DNA from: Mycolicibacterium brumae
GTDB taxonomy: Bacteria > Actinomycetota > Actinomycetes > Mycobacteriales > Mycobacteriaceae
Direction of reading: 5' to 3'
Length of the DNA stretch: 64,000 nucleotides
Assembly (NCBI RefSeq): GCF_025215495.1
Contig: NZ_CP104302.1
Coordinates: 2,728,001 to 2,792,000, forward strand
In this document: positions 45,528 to 54,647 of the stretch, one piece after another
Position numbering within the stretch: position 1 is the stretch's first letter
Layout: each line of letters begins with the position of its first letter
Made by a program: the position numbers and the translations under genes
Notes under the pieces: model-generated
Database searches by the model: none
What the model saw: the letters and a program-made list of their open reading frames with translations, nothing else
Told to the model about the DNA's origin: nothing

Positions 45528-45932
45528 GTGTTCGGTCACGATCGCCGGGAACTGGCGGCCGTCTTCGTCGGCGGCGCCGTCGGCGCCCTGGCACGCGCCG
45601 CGCTGGCGACGCTGATGGTCCCCGATCCGACCCGGTGGCCGTGGCCGACGTTCATCGCCAACATCGTCGGGGCGCTGCTGCTCGGCTGCTTCAGCACCCG
45701 ACTGCTGGAGCGGCTGCCGTCGTCGAGCTACCGCCGCCCCCTGCTGGGCACCGGGTTCTGCGGCGGATTGACCACCTTCTCCACCATGCAGGTCGAGACG
45801 CTGCACATGCTAGCCGCGCACCAGTACCTGCTGGCCGCCGGGTACTCGCTCGCCAGCGTGGCGCTCGGGTTCGCCGCCGTCCATGTGGCCACCGTGGCGA
45901 CCCGGCTCGGTTTCGAGCGGCGGCCCGGATGA
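45528..45932 (+). CDS. crcB1: Fluoride channel subunit CrcB1 (Fluc)
   Basis: A 134-residue, four-helix protein: [32 protein letters not shown] with the conserved Asn, and [18 protein letters not shown] with the Phe-box and Na-site TTFST. Fluc channels work as antiparallel dimers that let fluoride leave the cell; the adjacent gene supplies the other half. GTG 45528 is the likely start; an earlier TTG/ATG-like start would overlap the pgm leader. Stop overlaps crcB2. Confidence 0.9.
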   Translation: MFGHDRRELAAVFVGGAVGALARAALATLMVPDPTRWPWPTFIANIVGALLLGCFSTRLLERLPSSSYRRPLLGTGFCGGLTTFSTMQVETLHMLAAHQYLLAAGYSLASVALGFAAVHVATVATRLGFERRPG

Positions 45933-46300
45933 ACCCGTTGCTGACCTGGTCGCTGATCGCGGTGCTCGGCGGCCTGGGCGCGGTGGCCCGCTTCGTCGTC
46001 GACCGCGCGGTCGCCACCCGCGTCGCGCGCTCGTTCCCCTACGGCACCCTGACGGTGAACCTCACCGGCGCGTTCGCCCTCGGATTCGTCAGCGCCCTGA
46101 CCCTCGGGCACACCACCGCGCTGCTGGTCGGGACCGGTTTCATCGGCGCCTACACCACCTTCTCGACCTGGATGTTCGAAACCCACCGGCTGGCCGAGGA
46201 ACGCCAATTCGTCCCGGCGCTGGCCAACGTCGTCGTGAGTTCGGCGCTCGGAGTGGCAGCGGCGCTGCTCGGTAGCTGGTTAGCTGGGGTACTGCAATGA
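45929..46300 (+). CDS. crcB2: Fluoride channel subunit CrcB2 (Fluc)
   Basis: A 123-residue, four-helix partner: [40 protein letters not shown] with the pore Asn, and [21 protein letters not shown] 45929 lies within the end of crcB1 (ATGA). It forms a dual-topology heterodimer with CrcB1. The next gene, a DUF190 protein, overlaps its stop by four bases. Confidence 0.9.
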   Translation: MNPLLTWSLIAVLGGLGAVARFVVDRAVATRVARSFPYGTLTVNLTGAFALGFVSALTLGHTTALLVGTGFIGAYTTFSTWMFETHRLAEERQFVPALANVVVSSALGVAAALLGSWLAGVLQ

Positions 46301-47358
46301 CCGACATCCTCAAGCTCAGCGCCTATGTCGCCGAACGCGCCCGCCACCGGGGGCATTCGTTGACCGAGCAGATGTTGGAACTGTTCGCCGAGCGGCGGGT
46401 GACCACCAGCGTGGTGCTGCGTGGCATCGCCAGCTTCGGCCCGCAGCACATCGTGCGCACCGACGAGTCGCTGACGCTGTCGGAGGACCTGCCCGCCCTG
46501 GTCCTCGCCGCGGACACCGCCGAGGTCATCGCCCCACTGGCCGAGCAGGTCGGAGAGATGCTCGACCGAGGCCTGCTGGTCGTCGAGCACGCCGAGCTGG
46601 TCGATTGCTCGTTGCCGGAGTTCGCCCGGCACCGCGACGCGGTGCGGCTGACGGCCTATTTCAGCCGCCGGCAACGCGTCGCGGGGGTGCCCGCGCACAT
46701 CGCCGCCACCGCGCTGCTGCACCGGCTCGGGTTCTCCGGGGTGATCACCTATCTCGGTGTCGACGGCACGGCGGCCGGCGAGCGCCATCGCGCCGGGTTC
46801 TTCAGCCGCAACGCCAACGTGCCGCTGACGCTGCTGGCCGTCGGCAGCCGGGAGCAGGCCCGCGCCGCGGCGGCCGAACTGCGGCAGATGTTCGGCGGCC
46901 CGTTCGTGACCGCCGAGCAGGCCCAGATCTGCAAGGCCGACGGCGCCCTGCTGTCCCGTCCTCTCCCGTTGCCCGACGACCAGCTGCTGCAGAAGCTGAT
47001 GGTCTACACCGACGAGAATTGGCTGCACGACGGCGAGCCGGTCCACCGCGCGTTGATCCGACGGCTGCGGGACTCCCCCTGCGCGGGCGCGACTGTGTTG
47101 CGCGGGGTGTGGGGGTACTGCGGGCAGCAGCGACCGCACGGCGATCAGCTCACCCGGCTGACCCGCGCGGTGCCCGTCAGCACCACCGTCATCGACACCG
47201 CCGAGGGCATCGAGGCCGCCTTCGACATCATCGATGAGCTGACCGCCGAGCACGGCCTGGTGACCAGCGAGCGGGTGCCCGCCGCAGTGGCGGTGCACGG
47301 CCGGAATCGGTCCGGCAGCACCCGTCTGCGCCCCCGCGGCAACCGCCCGAACGGGTAG
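46297..47358 (+). CDS. DUF190 protein (Rv3071-like), two tandem domains
   Basis: A 353-residue protein with two copies of the PII-like DUF190 fold: residues 5-105 (LKLSAYVAERARHRGHSLTE, VVLRGIASFG) and residues 205-320 (LPDDQLLQKLMVYTDENWLH, ATVLRGVWGYCG). In between is a less conserved AYFSRRQRVAGVP segment. PII-like proteins bind small effectors and touch membrane partners. Its four-base overlap with crcB2 suggests a role with the fluoride channel. Its stop codon lies inside an iron box for the next gene. Confidence 0.8.
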   Translation: MTDILKLSAYVAERARHRGHSLTEQMLELFAERRVTTSVVLRGIASFGPQHIVRTDESLTLSEDLPALVLAADTAEVIAPLAEQVGEMLDRGLLVVEHAELVDCSLPEFARHRDAVRLTAYFSRRQRVAGVPAHIAATALLHRLGFSGVITYLGVDGTAAGERHRAGFFSRNANVPLTLLAVGSREQARAAAAELRQMFGGPFVTAEQAQICKADGALLSRPLPLPDDQLLQKLMVYTDENWLHDGEPVHRALIRRLRDSPCAGATVLRGVWGYCGQQRPHGDQLTRLTRAVPVSTTVIDTAEGIEAAFDIIDELTAEHGLVTSERVPAAVAVHGRNRSGSTRLRPRGNRPNG

Positions 47359-47373
47359 GTGAGGCTAGCCTAG
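47355..47373. promoter_or_regulatory. IdeR-like iron box before mbtL
   Basis: GTAGGTGAGGCTAGCCTAG matches 15 of 19 positions of the mycobacterial IdeR consensus TTAGGTTAGGCTAACCTAA as I recall it. It lies 30 bases ahead of mbtL and overlaps the stop of the DUF190 gene. Iron-bound IdeR would repress the operon. Confidence 0.7.
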
Positions 47374-47402
47374 GCTTAGCCCCCGGTGTACGGTTCGAGC
47401 CC

Positions 47403-47669
47403 ATGGAGACCGCAACTCCGGCGGACGTCAGCGCCGCCCTCGAAGAGATCCTGCGCGACGACCTGAACGTCGATCTGAGCCGCGTCACCCGCGAATCCCG
47501 GCTGGTCGACGACGTGGGCCTGGACTCGGTCGCGTTCGCCGTCGGGATGGTCGCCATCGAGGACAAACTCGGCGTCGCGCTGTCCGAGGAAGACCTGCTT
47601 ACCTGCGACACCGTCGGGGACCTGGAGAACGCCATCCTGGCCAAGGTCCCGGCCAAGACGGCGGAGTGA
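47403..47669 (+). CDS. mbtL: Acyl carrier protein MbtL
   Basis: An 88-residue carrier protein with the phosphopantetheine site in [14 protein letters not shown] (Ser of DS). It holds the long acyl chain that decorates the mycobactin lysine. An iron box lies directly ahead. The next gene begins four bases before its stop, so translation is coupled. It matches Rv1344. Confidence 0.85.
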   Translation: METATPADVSAALEEILRDDLNVDLSRVTRESRLVDDVGLDSVAFAVGMVAIEDKLGVALSEEDLLTCDTVGDLENAILAKVPAKTAE

Positions 47670-49234
47670 ACGCGCTCGCCGAGGCGCTCACCCGGTCGCT
47701 GACAGCCTCGACGCGTCACCTGGTGGTGCTCAACACCGAGCGCGCCGAATGGACCCGTCACCCCTGGACCGAGGTGCACGCCCGCGGGCTGGCGGTCGCC
47801 GACCGCCTGCTGGAACAGCCCGACGGCGCCGTCGGGTTGGTCGGCGAGCCGACCGTCGAGTTCGTCGCCGGCATCCACGGCAGCTGGCTGGCCGGCCGGG
47901 CCATCTCGATCCTGCCCGGACCGGTGCGCGGCGCGGACATCGACCAGTGGGCGCAATCGACGCTGAGCCGCTTCACCGGAATCGGCGTCACCACGGTGCT
48001 CAGCCACGGCGCGACGCTGGCCCCGCTGCGCGAACACCCCACCGCCGCTGCGGTGCTCGACGTGACCGCCCTCGCCCAGCCCGGCAGCGCCACCCCCGAT
48101 CTGCCGGCGACGGCCACCGGCGGGGTGCTGCAGGGCACCGCCGGATCCACCGGGACCCCGCGCACCGCCGTGCTCTCGCCGGAGGCGGTGCTGGCCAACA
48201 TCACCGGATTGCTTCAACACACCCGGGTGGACGGCGCCACCGAAGTCGGCCTGAGCTGGTTGCCGCTGTATCACGATATGGGCCTGTCGTTCCTGCTCAG
48301 CGGCGCCCTGAGCGGATCCGATATGTGGCTGGCACCCACCTCCGCCTTCGCCGCATCGCCGTTCCGCTGGCTGAACTGGCTGTCGGAGGCCCGCGCGACC
48401 ATGACCGCAGCCCCGAATTTCGCCTACAACGTGCTGGGCAAGTACGGCCGACGCGTGTCCGGAATCGACCTGAGCGCACTGCGTTTCGCGCTCAACGGCG
48501 GTGAGCCCATCGACTGCGACGGCTTCGCCGCCTTCCTCACCGAGATGGCCCGCTTCGGCCTGGACTCCGGCGCGGCGTCACCGTCCTACGGCCTGGCCGA
48601 AACGACCTGCGCGGTCACCACCCCTATTCCCGGCGAGGGCCTGCGCTACGACGAGATCCTCGACCCCGCCACGGGTTCGGCGCGCAAGCACGCTGTCCTC
48701 GGCGCGCCCATCCCGGGCATGGAGCTGCGGCTCGCGCCCGTCGAGCAGGAGCAGTTCGGCCTGCCCGGCCGCGAGGTCGGACAGGTCGAGATCCGCGGCG
48801 CTTCGATGATGTCGGGATATCTCGGCCAAGACCCGTTGACGCCCGGAACCTGGTTCCCCACCGGCGATCTCGGCTACCTCTCCGACGGCGGCCTGGTGGT
48901 CTGCGGCCGGGTCAAGGAACTCATCACCGTAGCCGGACGCAACATCTTCCCCACCGAGGTCGAGGCCGTCGCCGCGCAGGTGCGCGGGGTCCGAGAGGGC
49001 GCGGTGGCCGCAGTCGGCGCCGACGGGCTGCGCCAGGGCTTGATCATCACCGCCGAGTTCCGCGGGCCCGACGAGGCCGGCGCCCGCGGCGAACTCGTCC
49101 AGCGGGTTGCCTCCGAATGCGGAATCGTTCCGGCCGACGTGGTTTTCGTCGCGCCGGGCACCCTGCCGCGCACCTCGTCGGGCAAACTCCGGCGGTTGCA
49201 GGTCAAACAGGAATTGGAGCAGGCGCGGTCATGA
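47666..49234 (+). CDS. mbtM: Long-chain acyl-AMP ligase MbtM
   Basis: A 522-residue fatty-acyl-AMP ligase: [15 protein letters not shown] (P-loop), [17 protein letters not shown] (FAAL-type), [42 protein letters not shown] and catalytic Lys in [10 protein letters not shown]. It loads an activated fatty acid onto MbtL. GTG 47666 is the start. Matches Rv1345 in both sequence type and place. Confidence 0.88.
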   Translation: MNALAEALTRSLTASTRHLVVLNTERAEWTRHPWTEVHARGLAVADRLLEQPDGAVGLVGEPTVEFVAGIHGSWLAGRAISILPGPVRGADIDQWAQSTLSRFTGIGVTTVLSHGATLAPLREHPTAAAVLDVTALAQPGSATPDLPATATGGVLQGTAGSTGTPRTAVLSPEAVLANITGLLQHTRVDGATEVGLSWLPLYHDMGLSFLLSGALSGSDMWLAPTSAFAASPFRWLNWLSEARATMTAAPNFAYNVLGKYGRRVSGIDLSALRFALNGGEPIDCDGFAAFLTEMARFGLDSGAASPSYGLAETTCAVTTPIPGEGLRYDEILDPATGSARKHAVLGAPIPGMELRLAPVEQEQFGLPGREVGQVEIRGASMMSGYLGQDPLTPGTWFPTGDLGYLSDGGLVVCGRVKELITVAGRNIFPTEVEAVAAQVRGVREGAVAAVGADGLRQGLIITAEFRGPDEAGARGELVQRVASECGIVPADVVFVAPGTLPRTSSGKLRRLQVKQELEQARS

Positions 49235-50388
49235 CGGCTTCCACCGAGGTCACCTTCGCCGACTACCGGCAGCTGCTGGACGAGGTGTTCGATGACCGGG
49301 TCACCGCCTGGACCGCCGAAGCCGAGACCAGCGAGCGCTTCCCTCGCAAACTGATCGAATACCTGGGCAGCTCAGGCGTTTTCGCCGCCAAGTGGGGATC
49401 TGGGCAGCATCCCGATGTCGCCCGGCTGCTCGAGCTGGCCTACAAACTCGGCCATCTCGGCTCGGCGGGCATCGGCGTCGGCGTCAGCCTGCACGATTCG
49501 GCCATCGCCATCCTGCGCCGATTCGCGAAATCCGACCACCTCAAAAGCATCGCCGAGGCCGCCATCCGCGGCGAGGCGGTGCTCTGCATCGGGGCGTCGG
49601 AGGAGTCCGGCGGCTCGGACCTGCAGATCTGCGAGACCGAAGTCCGTTCCGCGCGCGGCGGTTACGAGATCCGCGGCCAGAAGAAGTTCGTCTCACTGTC
49701 CCCGATCGCCGACTACGTGTTGACGGTGGCACGAAGCGTCGACCACGATCCGAACAGCCGGCACGGCAGTGTGCTGCTGATCGCGGTGCCGCTGGACCAG
49801 ACCGAGGTGCAGACCCCCTACCGCAAGGTCGGGGCCGGCCCGCTGGACACCGCCGCCGTGCACATCGACACCTGGGTGCCCGAGGACGCGTTGATCGCCC
49901 GCGCCGGCACCGGGCTGGCCGCCATCTCCTGGGGGCTGGCGCACGAGCGGATGTCCATCGCCGGGCAGGTCGCCTCCTCGTGTCAGCGGGTGCTGGGGGT
50001 GACCCACGCCCGGATGGTCAAGCGCCGCCAGTTCGGTTCGACGCTGTTCGAGCACCAGGCGCTGCGGATGCGGATGGCCGATCTGCAGGCCCGGGTGGAC
50101 CTGCTGCGCCATGGACTCAATGGCATTGCCGCGCAACAGAAGCTGGATCTGCGGACCGCCGCCGCGGTGAAGGTGACCGCGGCGCGCCTCGGCGAGGAGG
50201 TGCTCTCGGAGTGCATGCACATCTTCGGCGGGTCCGGCTATCTGGTCGATGAGACGCCGCTCGGCCGGTGGTGGCGGGACATGAAGCTGGCCCGGGTGGG
50301 CGGCGGCACCGACGAGGTGTTGTGGGAGCTGGTGGCCGCGGCGATGAAGCCGGACTTCGACGGCTACGACGAGCTGATCAAGCCTTAG
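49231..50388 (+). CDS. mbtN: Acyl-ACP dehydrogenase MbtN
   Basis: A 385-residue acyl-CoA-dehydrogenase-fold flavoprotein: [32 protein letters not shown], and [20 protein letters not shown] for FAD binding, with [11 protein letters not shown] near the end. It puts the cis double bond into the MbtL-bound acyl chain. ATG 49231 overlaps the mbtM stop by four bases. Its stop overlaps that of mbtK on the other strand. Matches Rv1346. Confidence 0.88.
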   Translation: MTASTEVTFADYRQLLDEVFDDRVTAWTAEAETSERFPRKLIEYLGSSGVFAAKWGSGQHPDVARLLELAYKLGHLGSAGIGVGVSLHDSAIAILRRFAKSDHLKSIAEAAIRGEAVLCIGASEESGGSDLQICETEVRSARGGYEIRGQKKFVSLSPIADYVLTVARSVDHDPNSRHGSVLLIAVPLDQTEVQTPYRKVGAGPLDTAAVHIDTWVPEDALIARAGTGLAAISWGLAHERMSIAGQVASSCQRVLGVTHARMVKRRQFGSTLFEHQALRMRMADLQARVDLLRHGLNGIAAQQKLDLRTAAAVKVTAARLGEEVLSECMHIFGGSGYLVDETPLGRWWRDMKLARVGGGTDEVLWELVAAAMKPDFDGYDELIKP

Positions 50389-51002
50389 GACGTCGGCCGG
50401 GGCAGCGCGTAGAGCGCCATCTTCCGGTTCGACATCTGGTGCTCGCCGAGGAACTCACAGCCCGCCCACTCGCAGAGTCGGCGAGCCCCGGTGTTGCGAT
50501 GGTCCGGGTCGAACATGATCCGCCGGCAATCGGGGTCCAGCGCGAACAGCGCGGTGGTCAGCTTCGGCAGCATCAGCGGCGCGAAACCCCGGTTGACGGA
50601 ACGCAATTCGGCGATCGCCGCGTGAATGCCCAGATCGTGCGGGTCGGCGTCATAGCGCGGTGCGATGGAATCCTTTGCGGCGCGGTAGATCTCGATGTAA
50701 CCGTGCGGCTCACCGCGGAAGCTTCCGAGATACGGCCGGGAGTACTGTCCGGCCAACTGCGCCTTCAGGTAGCCGCGCCAACGCTCGACCGGCCACGCTG
50801 ACTCCCACGCCTCGACCAGATGCGGTCGGTTCATCCACTCGGCGATCAACTCGGCGTCGACGTCCGGGTTCACGCCGACCAGTCCGTACGGATCGGCCAG
50901 GGTCGGGACCGGCGGCGCGGAAACGGCCCTGACCTCTGCGGACAGATCGGTCAGTTCGCGCGGCAGCACCGGCAGCGTCGCGCCGGAAACGGGCTCAGTC
51001 AT
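50385..51002 (-). CDS. mbtK: Lysine N6-acyltransferase MbtK
   Basis: A 205-residue GNAT acyltransferase: [58 protein letters not shown] (CoA-loop region) and [20 protein letters not shown] near the end. It moves the long acyl chain from MbtL to the lysine epsilon-amine of mycobactin. It is convergent with mbtN and has its own iron box, matching Rv1347c. Confidence 0.88.
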   Translation of the reverse strand: MTEPVSGATLPVLPRELTDLSAEVRAVSAPPVPTLADPYGLVGVNPDVDAELIAEWMNRPHLVEAWESAWPVERWRGYLKAQLAGQYSRPYLGSFRGEPHGYIEIYRAAKDSIAPRYDADPHDLGIHAAIAELRSVNRGFAPLMLPKLTTALFALDPDCRRIMFDPDHRNTGARRLCEWAGCEFLGEHQMSNRKMALYALPRPTS

Positions 51003-51023
51003 CTCGGGGCCCGAGCCTACCGG

Positions 51024-51042
51024 ATAGGTAAGGCTAGGGTTA
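51024..51042. promoter_or_regulatory. IdeR-like iron box before mbtK
   Basis: ATAGGTAAGGCTAGGGTTA matches about 13 of 19 IdeR consensus positions, 22 bases upstream of the mbtK start, so both ends of the mbt locus look iron-controlled. Confidence 0.6.
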
Positions 51043-51056
51043 CTTGGCCGAAGGGT

Positions 51057-51392
51057 TCAGCGGGTCAGCACGGTCAACAGCACCGCGGAGTCCTCCACCG
51101 CGTCCAGCGAGTGCCGGGCGTCGGGGATGGTCAACAGATCGCCTTCGACGCCTTCCACGCTGTCGTCGCCGGCGTTGAGCCGGACCCGGCCGCGCAGCAC
51201 CTGCAGGGTGGCCTCCCCCGGGCTGTCGTGCTCGGCGAGCCCGGTGCCGGCGGTCAGCGCGAGCAGGGTCTGGCGCAGATGACGCTCATGGCCGCCGTGC
51301 ACCGTCTGAGCCGATCGACCGTTGCCGGCTTGGCCCGCCGCCGCCAGTTGCTCGTCGATCACCGTGGACAACGACACCGATTCCATGCTCAT
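51057..51392 (-). CDS. Small cupin protein
   Basis: A 111-residue single-domain cupin: LAEHDSPGEATLQVLRGRVRL is cupin motif 1 (one His, Glu) and GDLLTIPDARHSLDAVED is motif 2 (His). A metal site is possible, but some ligands are missing. ATG 51392 has AGAGGAG ahead; ATG 51386 is two codons later. Its role is not visible; similar proteins are found as stand-alone stress or redox proteins. Confidence 0.7.
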   Translation of the reverse strand: MSMESVSLSTVIDEQLAAAGQAGNGRSAQTVHGGHERHLRQTLLALTAGTGLAEHDSPGEATLQVLRGRVRLNAGDDSVEGVEGDLLTIPDARHSLDAVEDSAVLLTVLTR

Positions 51393-51489
51393 GCTCCTCT
51401 GCCGACCGGCCGCGTCGTTGCGACCCCCATCTCATGTTAGGACGAGCCGTTACGCCGGTTTCGGGCCCGTCGGCGTCATGATGGGATCC

Positions 51490-51672
51490 ATGGACGACGA
51501 CCCCGTGGAGGTGCTGCGGCGCTGGGAGGACAGCGGCGCGTACTGGCGGGTCGCCACTCGCTGGCAGGACACCGTCACGATCGCGCTGTTGCGCTGCGAT
51601 GGCGAGGAGGTCGACCATTTCACCTCCTCGGACCCGCGGCTGCTGGCGTTCCTCGGCGAGCGTGGCCAATGA
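51490..51672 (+). CDS. 60-residue conserved protein
   Basis: DDPVEVLRRWEDSGAYWRVA begins a short protein with TIALLRCDGEEVDHFTS and DPRLLAFLGER. It looks like one compact beta-rich domain conserved in mycobacteria, with no known role. ATG 51490 follows a GGGATCC region without a clear ribosome site. The lipoprotein gene begins four bases before its stop. Confidence 0.6.
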   Translation: MDDDPVEVLRRWEDSGAYWRVATRWQDTVTIALLRCDGEEVDHFTSSDPRLLAFLGERGQ

Positions 51673-52178
51673 GCCGGGTCCTGCTGCTGAGGGTGGCGGC
51701 GGTTGCGCTGAGTGTGGCCGGCTGTGCGAGCGCCCCGCCGGCCGAGCAGCCGTCGTCGTCGAGTCCGGCGCCGAGCGCGACGGCGGCGCCGAGCGCGCCA
51801 CCGTCGCCCGTCGTCCCGGCCACCCGGAGTGTCCGCTGGGTGGATCTGCAGCCCGGGGACTGCCTGACCGACCCGCCGCCGCAGGACCCGTCGGTGGTGC
51901 AGGTGACGGTCATCGACTGCGCCGCCCCGCACGCCGCGGAGGTGTTCGGCCGGACCGGACTGAAGGTGAACACCGCGCTGGCCGACGTCGCCGACGCCGC
52001 GTGCTCGGCGGAGTTCGCCGGCTACACCGGCGCGTCGCTGGCCGGATCGGGTTACTCGGTCACCTATCTGATCGACTCGGACCAGAACCGGCGGGCCGAT
52101 GTGGCCGAACCCAGCGCGCTGATCTGTGTGCTGTCCGACCCGGCCGGCGCGACGCTGACCGGCTCAGCGGCCCGCTGA
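51669..52178 (+). CDS. Lipoprotein with septum-formation-type domain
   Basis: A 169-residue lipoprotein. The signal ends in SVAGC (Cys at about 18). A Pro/Ser/Ala-rich linker follows to residue 54. The exported domain, RWVDLQPGDCLTDPP then VIDCAAPHAAEVFG and AACSAEFAGYTG, is the septum_form type with two likely disulfides. Function unknown. Co-translated with the 60-residue protein. Confidence 0.7.
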   Translation: MSRVLLLRVAAVALSVAGCASAPPAEQPSSSSPAPSATAAPSAPPSPVVPATRSVRWVDLQPGDCLTDPPPQDPSVVQVTVIDCAAPHAAEVFGRTGLKVNTALADVADAACSAEFAGYTGASLAGSGYSVTYLIDSDQNRRADVAEPSALICVLSDPAGATLTGSAAR

Positions 52179-52180
52179 GG

Positions 52181-53710
52181 TCAGCAGGCCTCCATCCCGG
52201 TCGCCCGGATGTGGCGGAGAAATACCGAGTTCACGTACGCGCCGTTGTCCATCCGGTACCACAGCGAGCTGGGCCGCCGGCCCGCGTTGGCGGCCTCTTC
52301 GCCGATCACGTGGCAGTCCAGCTCGACGACGTCGCCGTTGTCCAGCGGCTCGGGCATCAGCGCCGGCGCCTCGGCATAGGGCGCGTTGCGCTGGATCAGT
52401 TGGCAGGGCTCGTCGTCGCAGACGACGGCGACGACGCCGCTCCAGTCGTCGGGATCGACCGATGACGGCGCCGCCGAGGTGGGTTGGGCCGGCGCCGGAT
52501 CGGCCGACGGCTGCGCCGGTTCGGGCGCCCACGGCCCGGCCTTGGTCAGGTACAGCACCAGCACCACCGTCGCGATCACGATCAGCGGAACGGCCGCCAG
52601 CAACGCCCACTGGGGCGCCTGGCGTGGCCGTTTGGCCGCCGGCGCCATCATGGTCGCGTTCGCGTCGGCCGGCTCGTCGTCGATCTCGTCGGGCCAGGTC
52701 GGGGACGCCTGCGGACCGGCGGCCAAGATCGGCGACGACGACTGGCTCGACGCCGGCCGGGGCGACAGCACGTGCCCCGACGCGGCCTGGAAGGAGCCGG
52801 AGTCTTCGGGCAGACCGGCCAGCGCGCGGGCGAACGCCGTGCAGTTGCGGTAACGGTCGTCGGGCTCTTTCGCCAATCCGCGGGCCAGCACGACGTCGAG
52901 CTCGGCCAGGTCCGGCCGGAAGGTCGACAGCGGCGGCGGTTCGACGCCCAGATGGCTGCCGATCACCGCGGCCGGGTTGGATTCGGTGAACAGCGGCTGG
53001 CCGGTCAACAGGTGGAACACCGTCGCCGCCAGCGAGTACTGGTCGGACCGGCCGTCGAGGTCGGCGGCCATCAGCTGTTCGGGCGAGGTGTAGTGCACGG
53101 TGCCGACGGTGAGGTTGGCCGCGGTCAGCCGGTCCTTGTCGTCGATCCGCCGCGCGATGCCGAAATCGGTCAGCATCACCCGGTACTGGTCCTCGCCCAT
53201 TTGGCTGACCAGGATGTTCGCCGGTTTGACGTCGCGGTGCAGCAGCCCCTGACTGTGCGCGTAATCCAGCGCCGCCCCGATGCCGAGCGCGATCTCGGTG
53301 ACCATCACCAGCGGCATTCCGCCGGGATAGTTGGACTCCAAGTAGCGTCCGGCGTCGATCCCGCCGGCGTACTCCATCGACACCCACAGCACGCCGTCCT
53401 CGGTCTCGCCGCGGTCGTGGACGCCGACGATCTGCGGGTGGGTGAGCGCGGCGGCCATGTCGACTTCGCGCAGGAACCGCGCCCGATACTCCGCATCCGA
53501 CGAAACCTTGGAGCCCAGGACTTTCAGCGCTTCGCGGCGCGGCAGCCGAGGATGGCTGACCAGGTATACCTCGCCCATTCCACCGGCGCCCAGCAACCGG
53601 ATGACGGTGAACCGGCGAACTCGTCGCCTTTCTCCAAGGGCACCCCGCGATGGTACTCGCGGAGACCCCGTCGGGCCGGGCCGAAAGCGAAACTCACAGG
53701 CCAGACGCAC
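52181..53710 (-). CDS. Transmembrane Ser/Thr protein kinase (PknF-like), apparent N-terminal frameshift
   Basis: The frame encodes a kinase domain (FTVIRLLGAGGMGEVYLVSH P-loop, ALKVL Lys, LLHRDVKPANIL, LTDFGIA, YTSPEQL, DGRSDQYSLA), a Pro/Ser linker, one helix (about WALLAAVPLIVIATVVLVLY) and an exported SH3-like domain ending in ATGMEAC. The first 33 codons from ATG 53710 are not kinase-like. In another frame at 53617-53650 the expected start VPLEKGDEFAG is present, and joining it needs one extra base near 53609-53617 (CCGGTT versus CCGGGTT). So the gene is either frameshifted or starts atypically 11 bases after the EamA gene. Substrates unknown. Confidence 0.75.
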   Translation of the reverse strand: MRLACEFRFRPGPTGSPRVPSRGALGERRRVRRFTVIRLLGAGGMGEVYLVSHPRLPRREALKVLGSKVSSDAEYRARFLREVDMAAALTHPQIVGVHDRGETEDGVLWVSMEYAGGIDAGRYLESNYPGGMPLVMVTEIALGIGAALDYAHSQGLLHRDVKPANILVSQMGEDQYRVMLTDFGIARRIDDKDRLTAANLTVGTVHYTSPEQLMAADLDGRSDQYSLAATVFHLLTGQPLFTESNPAAVIGSHLGVEPPPLSTFRPDLAELDVVLARGLAKEPDDRYRNCTAFARALAGLPEDSGSFQAASGHVLSPRPASSQSSSPILAAGPQASPTWPDEIDDEPADANATMMAPAAKRPRQAPQWALLAAVPLIVIATVVLVLYLTKAGPWAPEPAQPSADPAPAQPTSAAPSSVDPDDWSGVVAVVCDDEPCQLIQRNAPYAEAPALMPEPLDNGDVVELDCHVIGEEAANAGRRPSSLWYRMDNGAYVNSVFLRHIRATGMEAC

Positions 53711-53720
53711 CTCGGCCGGC

Positions 53721-54587
53721 TCAGCGCCGGGCCGACACCAACACGTTGCTGGCCACGATCACCGCGATGCCGACCCATTCGTGAACCGCGAGCTGCTGGC
53801 GCAGCAACAACCAGCCCGCCAGCGCCGCCCACACCGGGTTGATGCTGGTGAAGACACCGAACATGTGCGTGGACACCCGGCGCAGCGCCATCAGGTCAGT
53901 GATGTAGGGCACCACCGAGGCCCCGATCGCGCAGGCCGCGGCCAGCGCCAACGCGGCCGGGGTGGGCGGATGCCCGATGAACCAGATCACCGCGATCGGC
54001 GCCCACAGCGCCGCGGCCAGCAGGCTCGCCACCGCGGGTCCCTGCAGGCCGGGCAGCTGTCGCCCGGCGGACCGGTTCAGCAGCACGTAGCAGCCCCAGG
54101 CCGCCGCGGCCAGCAGCGCCAACCCGACGCCGACGACGTCGGTGCTCGGGCCCGGATTGGTCAGCACCACCACGCCGATCCCGGCCAGCACGGCGCAGCC
54201 GATATCGGCGCCGCGCCGCGAACTAGCGACGGCGACGGTCAGAGGGCCGAGGAACTCCAGGGTGACCGCCAGCGCGAGCCCGATCCGCTCGACGGCCGCG
54301 TACAGGCTCACGTTCATGACGCTGAACACGGCGACCAGCCCGAGGATCGGCAGCCATTGCTGGCGGCTCAGGCCGCGGAAGCGGGGGCGGACGATCGGGG
54401 CCAGCACCGCGGCGCTGACGAGTTGGCGAACGGCGACCACCCCGACCGGTCCGATCACCGGAAACGCCATCGCGCCCAGCGCCGCGCCGGTCTGGTTCGC
54501 CGCCGAGCTGGTCAGCATCAGCGCGACGCCGACACCGCGCCGCTGCTCCTGCCGGTCGGCCGCGAGGGTGCTGGTCACGGTTGCCAC
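53721..54587 (-). CDS. EamA-family exporter (RhtA-like)
   Basis: A 288-residue, ten-helix DMT transporter: GVGVALMLTSSAANQTGAAL, RIGLALAVTLEFLGPLTVAV and THMFGVFTSINPVWAALAGW (second repeat, typical end). Exporters of this type remove threonine, homoserine or similar compounds. It is divergent from a LysR regulator 61 bases away, which likely switches it on. Confidence 0.75.
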   Translation of the reverse strand: MATVTSTLAADRQEQRRGVGVALMLTSSAANQTGAALGAMAFPVIGPVGVVAVRQLVSAAVLAPIVRPRFRGLSRQQWLPILGLVAVFSVMNVSLYAAVERIGLALAVTLEFLGPLTVAVASSRRGADIGCAVLAGIGVVVLTNPGPSTDVVGVGLALLAAAAWGCYVLLNRSAGRQLPGLQGPAVASLLAAALWAPIAVIWFIGHPPTPAALALAAACAIGASVVPYITDLMALRRVSTHMFGVFTSINPVWAALAGWLLLRQQLAVHEWVGIAVIVASNVLVSARR

Positions 54588-54647
54588 GCTAAGCCCTGAA
54601 CCAGCATAAACCTATTGCATATTTTGGCAGAGCTATACGATCTGGTT

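Noticed and set aside
43880..46300. 806-codon open frame ending in CrcB2
   Set aside because: Only the last 123 codons are family-like; the rest is antisense to pgm. ATG 45929 is the real start.
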